A stretch of DNA of 40,628 nucleotides from Pseudomonadota bacterium (GCA_021845825.1 JAJZVF010000005.1:1-40628), one strand, 5' to 3'. Shown: positions 11,891-25,753, numbered from the stretch's first letter. Translations and numbers: made by a program. The notes: a model not told the origin generated them from the sequence alone.

Positions 11891-12541
11891 TCATCCGGGC
11901 CGGTCGCTCGCAGAACGGCTGGCCGTGATGGCAGCCAACGGCCCCCTCCCGGCGCGGATCACGACCGGCGGCGTCACGGACAGATCCACCACCGTGGTCG
12001 GCTCCACCCCGCAATCTCCCCCATCGAGCACTGCATCGATCTCGTTCTCGAGGCGCCGCTGGATCTCTTGCGCCGAGGTGAGCGGAGTCGGCTCATCCGG
12101 CAGCAGCAGAGTGCTGCTCATGAGCGGCTCGCCGAGTTCCTTCAGCAGCAGCCGCGGTACCGGGTGGTCCGGGATGCGCACCCCGATGGTGCGCCGCCGC
12201 TCGTGCTGCAGCCGCCGGGGCGTCTCGCGCGTGGCCTTGAGCAGAAAGGTGTACGGGCCCGGCAGGCAGCTGCGCAGCATGCGAAATTGCCAAGTCTCGA
12301 TCCGGGCAAACCGTCCGACCTCGGCGAGGTCCGCGCAAACCACGGTGAAATGATGGTGCCGGTCCGCCCGGCGGATGCGCCGCACCCGCTCGATCGCCCG
12401 GGCATCGCCCAGGCGCCAGCCGAGCGCATAGCATGAGTCGGTGGGATAGGCGATGATGCCGCCGCCGCGCACGATGTCGACCGCGATGCGGATCAGGCGG
12501 GCCTGTGGCGTGACCGGATGCAGCTTGAGGTAACGGCTCAT
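11891..12541 (-). CDS. YrdC/Sua5/YciO-family protein (L-threonylcarbamoyladenylate synthase-like)
   Basis: 216 aa; VRGGGIIAYPTDSCYALGWRLGD, GPYTFLLKATRETPRRL, TIGVRIPDHP. Looks closer to YciO than TsaC. Confidence 0.85.
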   Translation of the reverse strand: MSRYLKLHPVTPQARLIRIAVDIVRGGGIIAYPTDSCYALGWRLGDARAIERVRRIRRADRHHHFTVVCADLAEVGRFARIETWQFRMLRSCLPGPYTFLLKATRETPRRLQHERRRTIGVRIPDHPVPRLLLKELGEPLMSSTLLLPDEPTPLTSAQEIQRRLENEIDAVLDGGDCGVEPTTVVDLSVTPPVVIRAGRGPLAAITASRSASDRPG

Positions 12542-12618
12542 GTGCTCGTCCGCTCCGGGAGGAGCACGAGTGCGATATCATACGCAACCTTGAACAATAC
12601 CTGTGACCACCGCGGCGG

Positions 12619-12915
12619 ATGAGCGCCACACCGAAAAACACGATCATCGATGAGATGCGCGCCGCTTTGGAACGTGCCTTCTCACCGCTGTCACTCGAGA
12701 TCCTCGACGACAGCGCCCGGCATGCCGGCCACGCGGGAGCCCGATCCGGCGGACACTTTCGCGTCGCGCTGGTTTCGCGCTCATTCGCCGGCCGGCCGGC
12801 GCTCGAGCGGCACCGCATGGTCTACGAGGCGCTCGCGCCGCTGATGGGCCACGGCATCCACGCGCTGAACATCTCGGCCACCGCGCCGCGCAACGCGCCG
12901 CGGCCGGCGCCCTGA
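12619..12915 (+). CDS. bolA: BolA family protein
   Basis: 98 aa; LSLEILDDSARHAGHAGARSGGHFRVALVSRSFAGRPALERHRMVYEALAPLMGHGIHALNI. Confidence 0.9.
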   Translation: MSATPKNTIIDEMRAALERAFSPLSLEILDDSARHAGHAGARSGGHFRVALVSRSFAGRPALERHRMVYEALAPLMGHGIHALNISATAPRNAPRPAP

Positions 12916-12964
12916 CGGCCTGCCGGCCAATTTTTTCGCCCCACCACAACCGAACGAGCCTCTC

Positions 12965-13861
12965 ATGAAGCAACTCAGGATCCTCTGCCTCGTGTGCGCC
13001 CTGGCGACGCTGGCCGCCTGCCATCCCCAGTCCTCCGCGCCGGGCAAACCCTCTACCTCCGTGGTCGCCACGGTCAACGGGACGCCGATCAGCCGCCAGT
13101 TCTACGAGTTCTACATCAAGGGAATCACCGGCGGCCGCGACTCGAGCGCCCTTACACCGCGCCAGCGCGCCATGGTGCTCGACAGCCTGATCCGCGCCGA
13201 AGCCGTGGCGCAACAGGCGACCAGGGAAGGGCTGCAGAAGCAGCCGAGCACCGCCTCGCTCCTCAGGCTCTCCCGGCTGCACATCCTCGAGCAGGCTGCC
13301 TCGGATAAGTTTCTCGCCGGCAAGACGCCGAGCGACGCGCAGCTGCAGGCCGAATACAACGCCGAAGTGGCGCAGATGCCGAAAACCGAGTACCACGCGG
13401 CGCACATCCTGGTCAAGAGCAAGGCGCTCGCCGAAAAGGTTATCCAGGACCTCGGGCGCGGCGGGAACTTCGCCACGCTGGCCAGGAAATACTCCATCGA
13501 CCCCTCCAAGGCCAACGGCGGGGATCTCGGCTGGTTCACGCTCAATCACATGGTCAAACCCTTCTCTGACGCCGTCGCGCAGCTGAAGGTCGGGGAGTAC
13601 ACCCACACGCCGGTGCACACGCAGTACGGCTGGCACGTCATCAAGCTGCTCGGCACCAGACCGCTTACTCCGCCGCCGTTCGACCAGGTCAAGGAGCGCC
13701 TGGTGCAGATCGTCGAGGCCAAGCAGTTCCGTGCCTACACCGACACGCTGATCGGCAAGGACAAGGTCGTGACCTATCTCGACCCCCAGACCGACCAGCT
13801 GACCAAGGGTGAGGCGGGCCCGCCGGCGGTTGCCGCCGCCGCGCCCGCCAACGCCGACTGA
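12965..13861 (+). CDS. Peptidyl-prolyl cis-trans isomerase, parvulin type, predicted lipoprotein
   Basis: 298 aa; lipobox LAAC after a hydrophobic signal, parvulin core EYHAAHILVKSKALAEKVIQDLGRGGNFATLARKYSIDPSKANGGDLGWF. Confidence 0.9.
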   Translation: MKQLRILCLVCALATLAACHPQSSAPGKPSTSVVATVNGTPISRQFYEFYIKGITGGRDSSALTPRQRAMVLDSLIRAEAVAQQATREGLQKQPSTASLLRLSRLHILEQAASDKFLAGKTPSDAQLQAEYNAEVAQMPKTEYHAAHILVKSKALAEKVIQDLGRGGNFATLARKYSIDPSKANGGDLGWFTLNHMVKPFSDAVAQLKVGEYTHTPVHTQYGWHVIKLLGTRPLTPPPFDQVKERLVQIVEAKQFRAYTDTLIGKDKVVTYLDPQTDQLTKGEAGPPAVAAAAPANAD

Positions 13862-13882
13862 TTCGAGACCAGCCCATCGAGC

Positions 13883-17140
<3,258 letters not shown>

Positions 17141-17160
17141 GGCGAGAGCCTCCCGGAGCG

Positions 17161-20100
17161 TTAAACCGCGGCCAGCCGGACCGCCTCATCCACATCCACG
17201 GCCACCAGCCGCGAGACCCCCGCCTCCTGCATGGTCACGCCGAGCAACTGCGCGGCGAGCTCCATGGTGGTCTTGCTGTGGGTAATGAAGATGAACTGCA
17301 CCCGCTGCGACATCTCGCGCACGATGTCGCAGAACCGGCCGATGTTGGCTTCATCGAGCGGCGCATCCACCTCATCGAGCAGGCAGAACGGCGCCGGATT
17401 CAGATCGAAGATCGAGAACACCAGCGCCACGGCGGTGAGCGCCTTCTCCCCGCCCGAGAGCAGATGGATGGTGCTGTTTTTCTTCCCCGGCGGGCGCGCC
17501 ATCACCGCCACGCCGGCATTGAGCACGTCCTCCCCGACCAGCTCGAGATAGGCGTGCCCGCCCCCGAACAGGCGCGGGAATTTCTCTTTCATGCCGGCGT
17601 TGATCTTCTCGAAGGTGTCCTCGAAGCGGCTGCGCGTCTCCTTGTCTATGCGCCGCATCGCCTCCTCGAGCGTGTCGAGCGCCGAAGTCAGATCGGTGAA
17701 TTGCCGGTCGAGGTACTCCTTGCGCTCGGTCTGTTCCGTCAACTCATCGATGGCCGCCAGGTTCACCTGACCGAGCTTGTCGATGCCGGCACGAACCTGC
17801 GTGAGCCTGCCTTCCCAGGCGGACAGTTCGGCATCGGCGGGCAGGCTCTCCTCGACCGACTCGAGCGTAAAGCGCGTCTCGATGAGCTGCTCGAGCAGCC
17901 CCTCGCGCCGGATACGGTTCTCCTGGGCCGCGAGCCGGGCCGCCTCCATTGCCTCGCGTGCGTGCTCGACCCGCTGCTCCGCCTGTGTGCGTTGCTCCTC
18001 GAGAGCCCGCCGGGCCAGGTCGACCTCCTCCAACGCCGCACGCGCCGCGGCAAGATCCGCCTCCACGGTGAGCCGTTGGGAAAGCGTGCTGTCGAGGCGC
18101 GTCTCGAGCTCGACGATTGGGACATCGCCGGCAGAGAGCTCCGTTTCGAGCTCCTCGCGCCGCCGTGCGGCCTGGGCACGCTGCTCGCCCATGCGCGCGA
18201 GACTCAAGCCGATCGAACTCTCCAGCGAGCGCCGAGACTCGACCCGGATCAGCAGGTCGCGGGCCGCGATCTGGGCCGCCTGGGCGCGAGCGCGCGCCCC
18301 CGCGAGCGCTTCCCGGCGCACTTCGCGCTCCGCCTCGAGCACTTCCCGCTGGGCGTTGAGCTCGCCGACCCGCATCGCTCCCTGCTCGCGCGCCTCGCGC
18401 GCCTGGTACAACGCCGCCTGCGCAGCGGCGATCTCCTGCGAGAGCTCCTCACGCTCCGCCTCGAGGCGGCAGCGGCGCTGCATCGTCTGCTCGAGGCGAG
18501 CGCGCGCCGCCTGCAGTCGCCCGGTGAGCTCGGTTTGGTGCCGGTGCGCATCCTGAATCGCAGCCTGCACGCTGTCCCGCTCGACTTCGGCCTGGGAGAG
18601 CGCATCACGCACCTGCACGAGGTGCGCCTCGGCGATGCGCGCTCGATCCTCGGCGGCGTCGGCAGCGGCACGCAGGCTCTTCAGGCGATGCCCGCGCTCG
18701 ATGATGCCGGCATGCGGGTCGACGCCGCGGCTGACGCGCAGCCATTGGCGGCCGAGCCACTCGCCGGCACGGGTGATGACCGACTGTCCCGACTCGAGCG
18801 TGACCCGAATTTGCAGCGCCTCGGCCAGGGAGTCCGCGACGCGCACGCCCGCCAGCTGCGCCAGCGCCGCGGGCGGTCCCGACACCTTGCGGGCCAGGGT
18901 AGCGCCCCCGGCACCGGCGGAGACGGCGCCATCCTCAACCAGCGTGAGCTGCCCCTCGGTGAGCTGCTCGAGCGGCCGGGCAAGCGCATCGAGGCCATCG
19001 ACACACACCGCCTCCAGGTAATCCCCAAGGGCGGTCTCGACCGCGCGCTCCCAGCCGGGCTCGACCGCAAGACGTTCGGCGAGCCGCGGACACCCGGCAA
19101 GGCCGGCGCCGGCAAGCCATTCGAGCGCCTCTCCGGCGCTGGCCGAGAGCGCGGCCCTTTGCACCGCCTCGAGCGAGGTGCATTCGGCCCGCGAGCGCTC
19201 GCGGTCGGCGCGAGCCGTCTCGAGCTCTTTTTCCGCAGCGAGCCGTCCGGCGCGTGCGCCCTGCACGCGCTCGACGGCAAGCCGCAGACTCTCCGCGAGC
19301 GTCTCGCCGGCGGCGCGCGCGGCGCTCTCCTCGCCGGCGAGAAGATCGAGCTGCTCGCCCACGTCCTGAGCGGCGAGCGAGTCGCGCTCGAGGGCAAGCC
19401 GCTCGGTCTGCGCTTCTAGGCGCCGCAGTTGACTCTCGAGCTGCTCGCTGCGCGCCCGCTCGACCTGAGTGGTGCGGTCGGCGTCGCCGAGCGCACCGTT
19501 CAACCGCTCCCAACGCTCCTGCCAGGCGGCAAGCTCTGCCTGGCTCGTCTCGAGCGCCTGCGCCGTCGCCTGCTCGGCCCGCCGGGCGTCCTCGAGCTGC
19601 GGGAGCGCAGCGCTGAGCTCCGCGCGGACGGCGGCAAGCTCGCGCTCGTCGCGCCCGATGTGCGCGGCGAGCTCGGCCAGCGTCGCGCTCGCCTGGGCGA
19701 GATCGGCCCGCTGGCGCTCGCGCAGCTGCCGGGTATGCTGAATCGCCTGCTCGAGGCGGGAGATCTCCGCGCCGATCTCATAATGGCGAGCCTGGACGGC
19801 CGAGAGCCGCTCGGCGCAGGCGGTGTGCTGCGCGCGCCGGCTCTCGATGGCCGCCTCTGCGGCCCGCTGATCGGCGAGCGCCGATTGCATCTGCAGCTCG
19901 CGTTCGCGGGTGGCGCTGTCGTGAACCTCGGCTCCGCTGTCGAGCTCGCGTATGCGCAGCGCCAACAGCTCCGCGCTCACGCGCCGTTCCTCCTCCTTCA
20001 GACCCTGATAGCGCCGTGCGGTCGCCGCCTGGCGCTGCAGGTGGCGGATCTGTTTCTCCACTTCATCGCGCACGTCCTGCAGCCGATCGAGATTCTCGCG

Positions 20101-20661
20101 CGTATCGGCGATGCGACTCTCGGTCTCACGGCGGCGCTCCTTGTAGCGGGAGATGCCGGCGGCTTCCTCGACAAAAGCGCGCATATCCTCGGCCTTCGCC
20201 TCGATGATGCGCGAGATGGTGCCCTGCTCGATGATGGCGTAGCTGCGCGCGCCGAGGCCCGTGCCCAGAAAGAGATTGGTGATGTCCTTGCGCCGGCAGC
20301 GCGCCCCGTTGATGTAGTAGCCCGAGGAGCCGTCGCGCGCGACCTGGCGCCTGAGGGAGATCTCGTTATAGCCGGCGTAGGGACCGCCGATCTTGCCGTC
20401 GGAGTTGTCGAAGACAAGCTCGACCGAGGCGCTGCCGACCGGCTTGCGGGCCGATGAGCCGTTGAAGATCACATCGGCCATGTTGTCACCGCGCAGGTGC
20501 TTGGCCGAGAGCTCCCCCATCACCCAGCGCACCGCGTCGATGACGTTCGACTTGCCGCAGCCGTTCGGACCGACGACGCCGGTGAGGTTGCTCGGAAAGT
20601 TGACTTGTGTCGGGTCGACGAAGGATTTGAAGCCGGCTAGCTTGATCTTGGTCAGCCGCAT
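17161..20661 (-). CDS. smc: Chromosome partition protein Smc
   Basis: 1166 aa; MRLTKIKLAGFKSFVDPTQVNFPSNLTGVVGPNGCGKSNVIDAVRWVMGE, hinge, LLSGGEKALTAVALVFSIFDLNPAPFCLLDEVDAPLDEAN. Confidence 0.97.
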   Translation of the reverse strand: MRLTKIKLAGFKSFVDPTQVNFPSNLTGVVGPNGCGKSNVIDAVRWVMGELSAKHLRGDNMADVIFNGSSARKPVGSASVELVFDNSDGKIGGPYAGYNEISLRRQVARDGSSGYYINGARCRRKDITNLFLGTGLGARSYAIIEQGTISRIIEAKAEDMRAFVEEAAGISRYKERRRETESRIADTRENLDRLQDVRDEVEKQIRHLQRQAATARRYQGLKEEERRVSAELLALRIRELDSGAEVHDSATRERELQMQSALADQRAAEAAIESRRAQHTACAERLSAVQARHYEIGAEISRLEQAIQHTRQLRERQRADLAQASATLAELAAHIGRDERELAAVRAELSAALPQLEDARRAEQATAQALETSQAELAAWQERWERLNGALGDADRTTQVERARSEQLESQLRRLEAQTERLALERDSLAAQDVGEQLDLLAGEESAARAAGETLAESLRLAVERVQGARAGRLAAEKELETARADRERSRAECTSLEAVQRAALSASAGEALEWLAGAGLAGCPRLAERLAVEPGWERAVETALGDYLEAVCVDGLDALARPLEQLTEGQLTLVEDGAVSAGAGGATLARKVSGPPAALAQLAGVRVADSLAEALQIRVTLESGQSVITRAGEWLGRQWLRVSRGVDPHAGIIERGHRLKSLRAAADAAEDRARIAEAHLVQVRDALSQAEVERDSVQAAIQDAHRHQTELTGRLQAARARLEQTMQRRCRLEAEREELSQEIAAAQAALYQAREAREQGAMRVGELNAQREVLEAEREVRREALAGARARAQAAQIAARDLLIRVESRRSLESSIGLSLARMGEQRAQAARRREELETELSAGDVPIVELETRLDSTLSQRLTVEADLAAARAALEEVDLARRALEEQRTQAEQRVEHAREAMEAARLAAQENRIRREGLLEQLIETRFTLESVEESLPADAELSAWEGRLTQVRAGIDKLGQVNLAAIDELTEQTERKEYLDRQFTDLTSALDTLEEAMRRIDKETRSRFEDTFEKINAGMKEKFPRLFGGGHAYLELVGEDVLNAGVAVMARPPGKKNSTIHLLSGGEKALTAVALVFSIFDLNPAPFCLLDEVDAPLDEANIGRFCDIVREMSQRVQFIFITHSKTTMELAAQLLGVTMQEAGVSRLVAVDVDEAVRLAAV

Positions 20662-20746
20662 CTACTGTGTCTTCCGGTCTCTGAAATGGCCGCCCTAGCC
20701 CGGCGGACTGGTGCTCGCCGCAGCGAGTGCGGCTAGTGTAGAGTAA

Positions 20747-21142
20747 ATGCCCATGCCCTCACAGCCTTCGGCCACGATCGAGACCTTCCCGAATCCGCGC
20801 CCCGGACAGGATTACACCATCCGCATGCGCATCCCGGAATTCACCTGCCTTTGCCCGCGGACCGGCCAGCCGGACTTCGCCACCCTGGAACTCGCCTATG
20901 TGCCGGGTGCACAGTGCGTGGAGCTGAAGTCCCTGAAGCTGTATGTCTGGTCTTTCCGCAATCGGGGCGTGTTTCACGAGGCGGTGACCAACGAGATCGC
21001 CGACCTTCTCGCCGGGGAACTCTCGCCGCGGTTTCTGCGGCTCGAGGCGCGCTTCAAGGTGCGAGGGGGGATCTACACCCGCGTGATCGTGGAGCGACGT
21101 CAGGCAGGCTGGCAGCCGGCCCCGCCGGTCACCCTCCCCTGA
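20747..21142 (+). CDS. queF: NADPH-dependent 7-cyano-7-deazaguanine reductase, short type
   Basis: 131 aa; [54 protein letters not shown]. Confidence 0.92.
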   Translation: MPMPSQPSATIETFPNPRPGQDYTIRMRIPEFTCLCPRTGQPDFATLELAYVPGAQCVELKSLKLYVWSFRNRGVFHEAVTNEIADLLAGELSPRFLRLEARFKVRGGIYTRVIVERRQAGWQPAPPVTLP

Positions 21143-21187
21143 CCGATCCGCTTCCTTGGCTGGCCGCGGCAGGGGCGCATATTGAGA

Positions 21188-21216
21188 CTGTACAGCGCTC
21201 GGCGCGCCGGTATAAT
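21188..21216 (+). promoter_or_regulatory. Putative sigma70 promoter of dksA
   Basis: Perfect -10 TATAAT at 21211..21216 with a weak -35 about 17 bp upstream, followed by a GC-rich discriminator CGCGCGTCC. Confidence 0.5.
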
Positions 21217-21256
21217 CGCGCGTCCTGCACGAGGCTTAAAGCTTTAGGAGCAACTG

Positions 21257-22066
21257 ATGCCGGCCAAAAAACCCGCGCCGAAGGCCGCGAAGGGTAAAAA
21301 GGCCGCACCTGGCAAACCGGCAGCCAAGCCCGCCGCCAAGAAGTCCGCGGCCCACAAACGCGCGGCCGATCACAAGGCGGCTCCACAGATTCACCACAAG
21401 GCGGAGACTGCGGCGCGGGAAGCCCGCCGTGCCCGCCTCGACCCGACTCCTCACCACATGACGGACGCAGTTGAAGACATCCGCAAGCCGGGCGCGAGCG
21501 CACCGGCCACGGTCAAATCCACAGCCAATGCGAGGGAAATCGCCGCCGGGGCGCGCTCCGCGGCGACGGCGCCGATGAGCAGCGCCGCATCGGATGGCGA
21601 CGACAGCGATGCGATAGAGCCCGGCAGTCTTCTCGCCGGTCCGCGCAACGTCAAGCCTTATATCCCCAAGCGTGGCGAGCAATACATGAGCAAGGAGCAG
21701 CTCGACCACTTCCGCAACATCCTAAACAGCTGGAAACGCGACCTCATGATCGAAGTAGACCGCACGGTCTCGCACATGAAGGACGAGGCCGCCAACTTCC
21801 CCGACCCCTCGGACCGGGCCACCCAGGAAGAGGAATTCAGCCTGGAGTTGCGCACACGCGACCGCGAGCGCAAGCTCATCCGTAAGATCGATGAGGCGCT
21901 GAAGCGCATCGAGGACGGCACGTACGGGTACTGCCTGGAGACCGGTGAGGAGATCGGCATCAAGCGTCTGGAGGCCCGTCCCGTGGCCACTCTCAGCATA
22001 GAGGCCCAGGAGCGCCGGGAGCGGCGTGAAAAGCAGTACGGCGACCGCGACGACCGCTACCGCTAG
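21257..22066 (+). CDS. dksA: DksA/TraR-family transcription factor with long basic N-terminal extension and degenerate zinc finger
   Basis: 269 aa; the C-terminal ~130 aa match DksA (YMSKEQLDHFRNILNSWKRDLM...DGTYGYCLETGEEIGIKRLEARPVATLSIEAQERRERREKQ); preceded by an Ala/Lys/Pro-rich extension. Confidence 0.92.
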   Translation: MPAKKPAPKAAKGKKAAPGKPAAKPAAKKSAAHKRAADHKAAPQIHHKAETAAREARRARLDPTPHHMTDAVEDIRKPGASAPATVKSTANAREIAAGARSAATAPMSSAASDGDDSDAIEPGSLLAGPRNVKPYIPKRGEQYMSKEQLDHFRNILNSWKRDLMIEVDRTVSHMKDEAANFPDPSDRATQEEEFSLELRTRDRERKLIRKIDEALKRIEDGTYGYCLETGEEIGIKRLEARPVATLSIEAQERRERREKQYGDRDDRYR

Positions 22067-22979
22067 CAACAACCCCTACCCGCCGGACAGTGGTTACACC
22101 GGGCGCTTTGCGCCTTCGCCGACGGGCTCACTACATCTTGGCTCGCTGCTCGCCGCCGCCGGCAGCTTCCTCGATGCGCGCTGCCGCGGCGGCCGCTGGC
22201 TGGTCCGGATGGAAGACCTGGACAGCGCGCGCATCATTCGCGGCAGCGCCGAGGAGATCCTGAGAACGCTCGAGCGCTTCGGTCTTCACTGGGACGGAGC
22301 GATCGAGTACCAGAGCCGCCGCACAACTCATTACCTGGAGGCACTCGCTGGCCTGCGAGCCGCCGGGGCCACCTACGAGTGCAGCTGCTCCCGACGTGTG
22401 CTCACTGCCGGCGACGCCCGTCTCGCGGGCCCCGACGGCCGGATCTACCCGGGAACCTGCCGCTCGGGCCCTCGCCGACCGGGCCCCACCTCCACGCGAT
22501 TCAGGATGGATGGCGGCACGATCACGCTCGAGGACCGTTTTCAAGGCTCCATCACCTTCTCGTCCGGCTCGCTCGGCGATGTCGTTGTGCGGCGCCGGGA
22601 CGGCGTGATCGCCTACCAGCTCGCAGTCGTCGTCGATGACGCTCTTCAGGGCATCACGGACGTTGTGCGCGGCTCGGACCTGCTGGCAAGCACCGGCTGG
22701 CAACTCGCGCTGCAACGGGCCCTCGGGCTGCCGACGCCCCGTCACGGGCATCTGCCCGTGCTCACCGAGCCGGGCGGCGCCAAGCTTGCCAAATCACGCC
22801 GCTCGGTGGCCATCGAGCCTGCCCATGCCGGTGCGGAGCTGTTGACGGTGCTCCGGCTGCTCAACCAGGCCCCACCGGCGGCGCTCTGCGGCGCCCCGGC
22901 ACCGGAGGTGCTGGGCTGGGCCATCGCCCATTGGAACCCTGGCGCCTTCCGGCTGACTCGTCAAATCGAAGTGAAATAG
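22026..22979 (+). CDS. gluQ: Glutamyl-Q tRNA(Asp) synthetase
   Basis: GRFAPSPTGSLHLGSLLAAAGSFLDAR, WLVRMEDLDSARI, KLAKSRRSVAI; short GluRS-like, directly downstream of dksA. The exact start is uncertain because the N-terminus overlaps dksA. Confidence 0.93.
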   Translation: MKSSTATATTATASNNPYPPDSGYTGRFAPSPTGSLHLGSLLAAAGSFLDARCRGGRWLVRMEDLDSARIIRGSAEEILRTLERFGLHWDGAIEYQSRRTTHYLEALAGLRAAGATYECSCSRRVLTAGDARLAGPDGRIYPGTCRSGPRRPGPTSTRFRMDGGTITLEDRFQGSITFSSGSLGDVVVRRRDGVIAYQLAVVVDDALQGITDVVRGSDLLASTGWQLALQRALGLPTPRHGHLPVLTEPGGAKLAKSRRSVAIEPAHAGAELLTVLRLLNQAPPAALCGAPAPEVLGWAIAHWNPGAFRLTRQIEVK

Positions 22980-23070
22980 CCGCAGCGCTCCTCCTCGGCA
23001 GGAAACGCCGCTTCATGGACGGGGTTCGCCGCTTCAGACGAACCCCGCACGGCCCACGTGCAACGCCTGA

Positions 23071-25158
23071 TTACGCCGCCTCGACGTCGCGCATCGAGAG
23101 GCGGATACGGCCCTGGCGGTCGATCTCCAGCACCTTCACCCGAACGATGTCGCCTTCCTTGAGCTTGTCGCTCACGCGCTCGACGCGCTCGTTGGAGATC
23201 TGCGAGATGTGCACCAGGCCGTCACGGCCCGGCAGAATGGTCACGAACGCGCCGAAGTCCATCAGGCGCACCACCTTACCCTCGTAGATACGACCGACTT
23301 CCACATCGGCGGTGATGAGCTCGATGCGCCGCTGCGCCTCGCGGCCGGCGGTGCCGTTGACCGAGGCGATCTTCACCGTGCCATCGCTCTCGATGTCGAT
23401 GGTGGTGCCGGTCTCCTCGGTGATCTGGCGAATCACCGCCCCGCCCTTGCCGATGACGTCGCGGATTTTCTCCGGATCGATCTTCAGCGTGATGATGGAG
23501 GGTGCCCATTCGGACATGCTCGCGCGCGGCGCGCTGATGACCTTGTTCATCTCGCCGAGGATGTGCAGCCGGCCCTCGCGCGCCTGCTCGAGCGCGGCCT
23601 TCATGATCTCGGGGGTGACGCTGTCGACCTTGATGTCCATCTGCAGCGCGGTAACGCCGTCCCGGGTGCCGGCCACCTTGAAGTCCATGTCGCCGAGGTG
23701 ATCCTCGTCGCCGAGGATATCGGTCAACACCTTGTAGCGGCCGCCTTCGAGCACGAGGCCCATGGCGACGCCCGCCACCGGCGCCTTGATCGGCACGCCG
23801 GCGTCCATAAGCGACAGCGAGGAGCCGCACACGCTCGCCATGGAGCTCGAGCCGTTGGATTCCAGAATCTCCGAGACGATGCGGATCACGTACGGAAACT
23901 TCGTCATGTCGGGCATCATGGCGTTGACGCCGCGGCGGGCGAGATTGCCATGGCCGATCTCGCGGCGCTTGGGCGAGCCCATCATGCCCGTTTCGCCAAC
24001 CGAGAACGGCGGGAAGTTGTAGTGCAGCATGAACGGCTCGCGGCGCTCGCCTTCCAGCGCGTCGATGATCTGCGCATCGCGGGTGGTGCCCAGCGTGGTG
24101 ACCACGAGCGCCTGGGTCTCGCCCCGGGTGAACAGCGCCGAGCCGTGTGTACGCGGCAAGACACCGACCTTAACGGTGATCGGACGCACCGTTTTGCAGT
24201 CGCGCCCGTCGATGCGCGGCTCGCCGTTGAGAATCCGCTGGCGCACGATGTCGCTTTCGAGCTTGAACAGCGCTCCCTCGACCTGTTCGGACGCCCATTT
24301 GGGCGCCTCACCGCCGCTCAGCGCAGCCAAGGCCTGCGCCTTGATCTCCCCGATGCGCGCATAGCGCTGCTGCTTCTCAGTGATGGTGTACGCCTGCGCG
24401 AGCGCTTCCCGCGCCTGCCGCGCCACGGCGGCCACGAGCTCAGCGCTCTCGGCCGGCGGTTGCCAATTCCAGCGCGGCCTGCCGCTCTCGCGGGCCAGCT
24501 CGCGGATCGCGCGGATGGCCGCCTGCATCTGCTCGTGCCCGAACACTACGGCGCCGAGCATCACGTCCTCGGACAGCCCCTTGGCTTCCGATTCGACCAT
24601 CATCACGCCTTGCTCGGTGCCCGCGACCACCAGATGAAGGTCCGATTCCGTCAGCTGCGCGGCGGTCGGATTGAGCAGGTACTGGCCGGCCTTCCAGCCG
24701 ACGCGCGCCGCGCCGATCGGTCCGTTGAACGGAATACCGGAGAGCGCCAGGGCCGCCGAAGCGCCCAACAACGCCGGAATATCGGAGTCGACCTGCGGGT
24801 CGAGCGACAGGACCGTCGCGACCACCTGCACTTCGTTGTAAAAGCCGTCCGGAAACAGCGGCCGGATCGGCCGATCAATCAGGCGCGAGGTGAGCGTCTC
24901 CTTCTCCGTCGGACGACCCTCGCGCTTGAAAAACCCGCCGGGGATGCGCCCGGCGGCATAGGTCTTCTCGACATAATTGACCGTCAGGGGGAAGAAATCG
25001 CGACCCGCCGCAGCGGTCTTTTGCGCACACGCGGTGACCAGCACCACCGTATCGCCCATGGAAACGCGTACGGCGCCGTCGGCCTGGCGGGCGAGTTCGC
25101 CGCTCTCCAGGGTGACTGTGTGGGATCCGTAGGAAAACGACTTTCTGACAACGCTCAA
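23071..25158 (-). CDS. pnp: Polyribonucleotide nucleotidyltransferase
   Basis: 695 aa; two RNase PH domains, KH ([26 protein letters not shown]) and S1 ([33 protein letters not shown]). Confidence 0.97.
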   Translation of the reverse strand: MSVVRKSFSYGSHTVTLESGELARQADGAVRVSMGDTVVLVTACAQKTAAAGRDFFPLTVNYVEKTYAAGRIPGGFFKREGRPTEKETLTSRLIDRPIRPLFPDGFYNEVQVVATVLSLDPQVDSDIPALLGASAALALSGIPFNGPIGAARVGWKAGQYLLNPTAAQLTESDLHLVVAGTEQGVMMVESEAKGLSEDVMLGAVVFGHEQMQAAIRAIRELARESGRPRWNWQPPAESAELVAAVARQAREALAQAYTITEKQQRYARIGEIKAQALAALSGGEAPKWASEQVEGALFKLESDIVRQRILNGEPRIDGRDCKTVRPITVKVGVLPRTHGSALFTRGETQALVVTTLGTTRDAQIIDALEGERREPFMLHYNFPPFSVGETGMMGSPKRREIGHGNLARRGVNAMMPDMTKFPYVIRIVSEILESNGSSSMASVCGSSLSLMDAGVPIKAPVAGVAMGLVLEGGRYKVLTDILGDEDHLGDMDFKVAGTRDGVTALQMDIKVDSVTPEIMKAALEQAREGRLHILGEMNKVISAPRASMSEWAPSIITLKIDPEKIRDVIGKGGAVIRQITEETGTTIDIESDGTVKIASVNGTAGREAQRRIELITADVEVGRIYEGKVVRLMDFGAFVTILPGRDGLVHISQISNERVERVSDKLKEGDIVRVKVLEIDRQGRIRLSMRDVEAA

Positions 25159-25202
25159 TCTTCGGTCCTCGTAATGTTAGGTTCAGGCAGAAACACCAGT
25201 GG

Positions 25203-25234
25203 AAAAATAAAGGGCCGCTCTGTGCGGCGGCCCT
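25203..25234 (-). terminator. Intrinsic terminator between rpsO and pnp
   Basis: Minus strand AGGGCCGC-CGCACAGA-GCGGCCCT followed by TTATTTTT. Confidence 0.8.
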
Positions 25235-25243
25235 CTGGTGTCG

Positions 25244-25513
25244 TCAGCGGCGCAGCCCCAGGCGCTCCACGAGCTCCTGGTATTTCTGCGGCTTCGTCGC
25301 CTTGAGATAATCGAGGAGCTTACGGCGCTGATTCACGAGCTTCACGAGCCCGCGGCGCGAGGAGTGATCACGACGATGCGTCGTGAAATGCCCGCCCAAG
25401 CCGCTGATGCGCTCGGAGAGCAGCGCAACCTGGACCTCGGGGGAACCGGTGTCAGCGGGTCCGCGCCGGTATTGCGCCAGAATCCCGCTCTTTTTCTCGG
25501 TGGTTAAAGCCAT
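25244..25513 (-). CDS. rpsO: 30S ribosomal protein S15
   Basis: 89 aa; [71 protein letters not shown]. Confidence 0.97.
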   Translation of the reverse strand: MALTTEKKSGILAQYRRGPADTGSPEVQVALLSERISGLGGHFTTHRRDHSSRRGLVKLVNQRRKLLDYLKATKPQKYQELVERLGLRR

Positions 25514-25753
25514 TGCACAATGGTCCTAAGTTACTGTATCAGGTATCCTTTTGAGGAAGCGGGCGATTCTACCCGGTGAGCTGCCTCCACCACAAGTTTA
25601 CCCGGCCGGTCCCCGACCTCGCCGCTTCGAACGGCCAAGCGTAGCCTCCGGCGGCTGTCAGTGCACGACCCCTTGCGCGCAGGACCGCGAGCCCGCAGCA
25701 CCGTGGCCGTGCCGAGCGCAATCCTTCCGGACGATTTTTTGCGCTATGATGCA

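Noticed and set aside
9522-12353. 943-aa plus-strand ORF
   Set aside because: Antisense to scpA, trpS and yciO-like genes; high GC makes long spurious ORFs common and its translation shows no recognisable domain.
17278-19419. 713-aa plus-strand ORF
   Set aside because: Antisense to smc, no domain signature.
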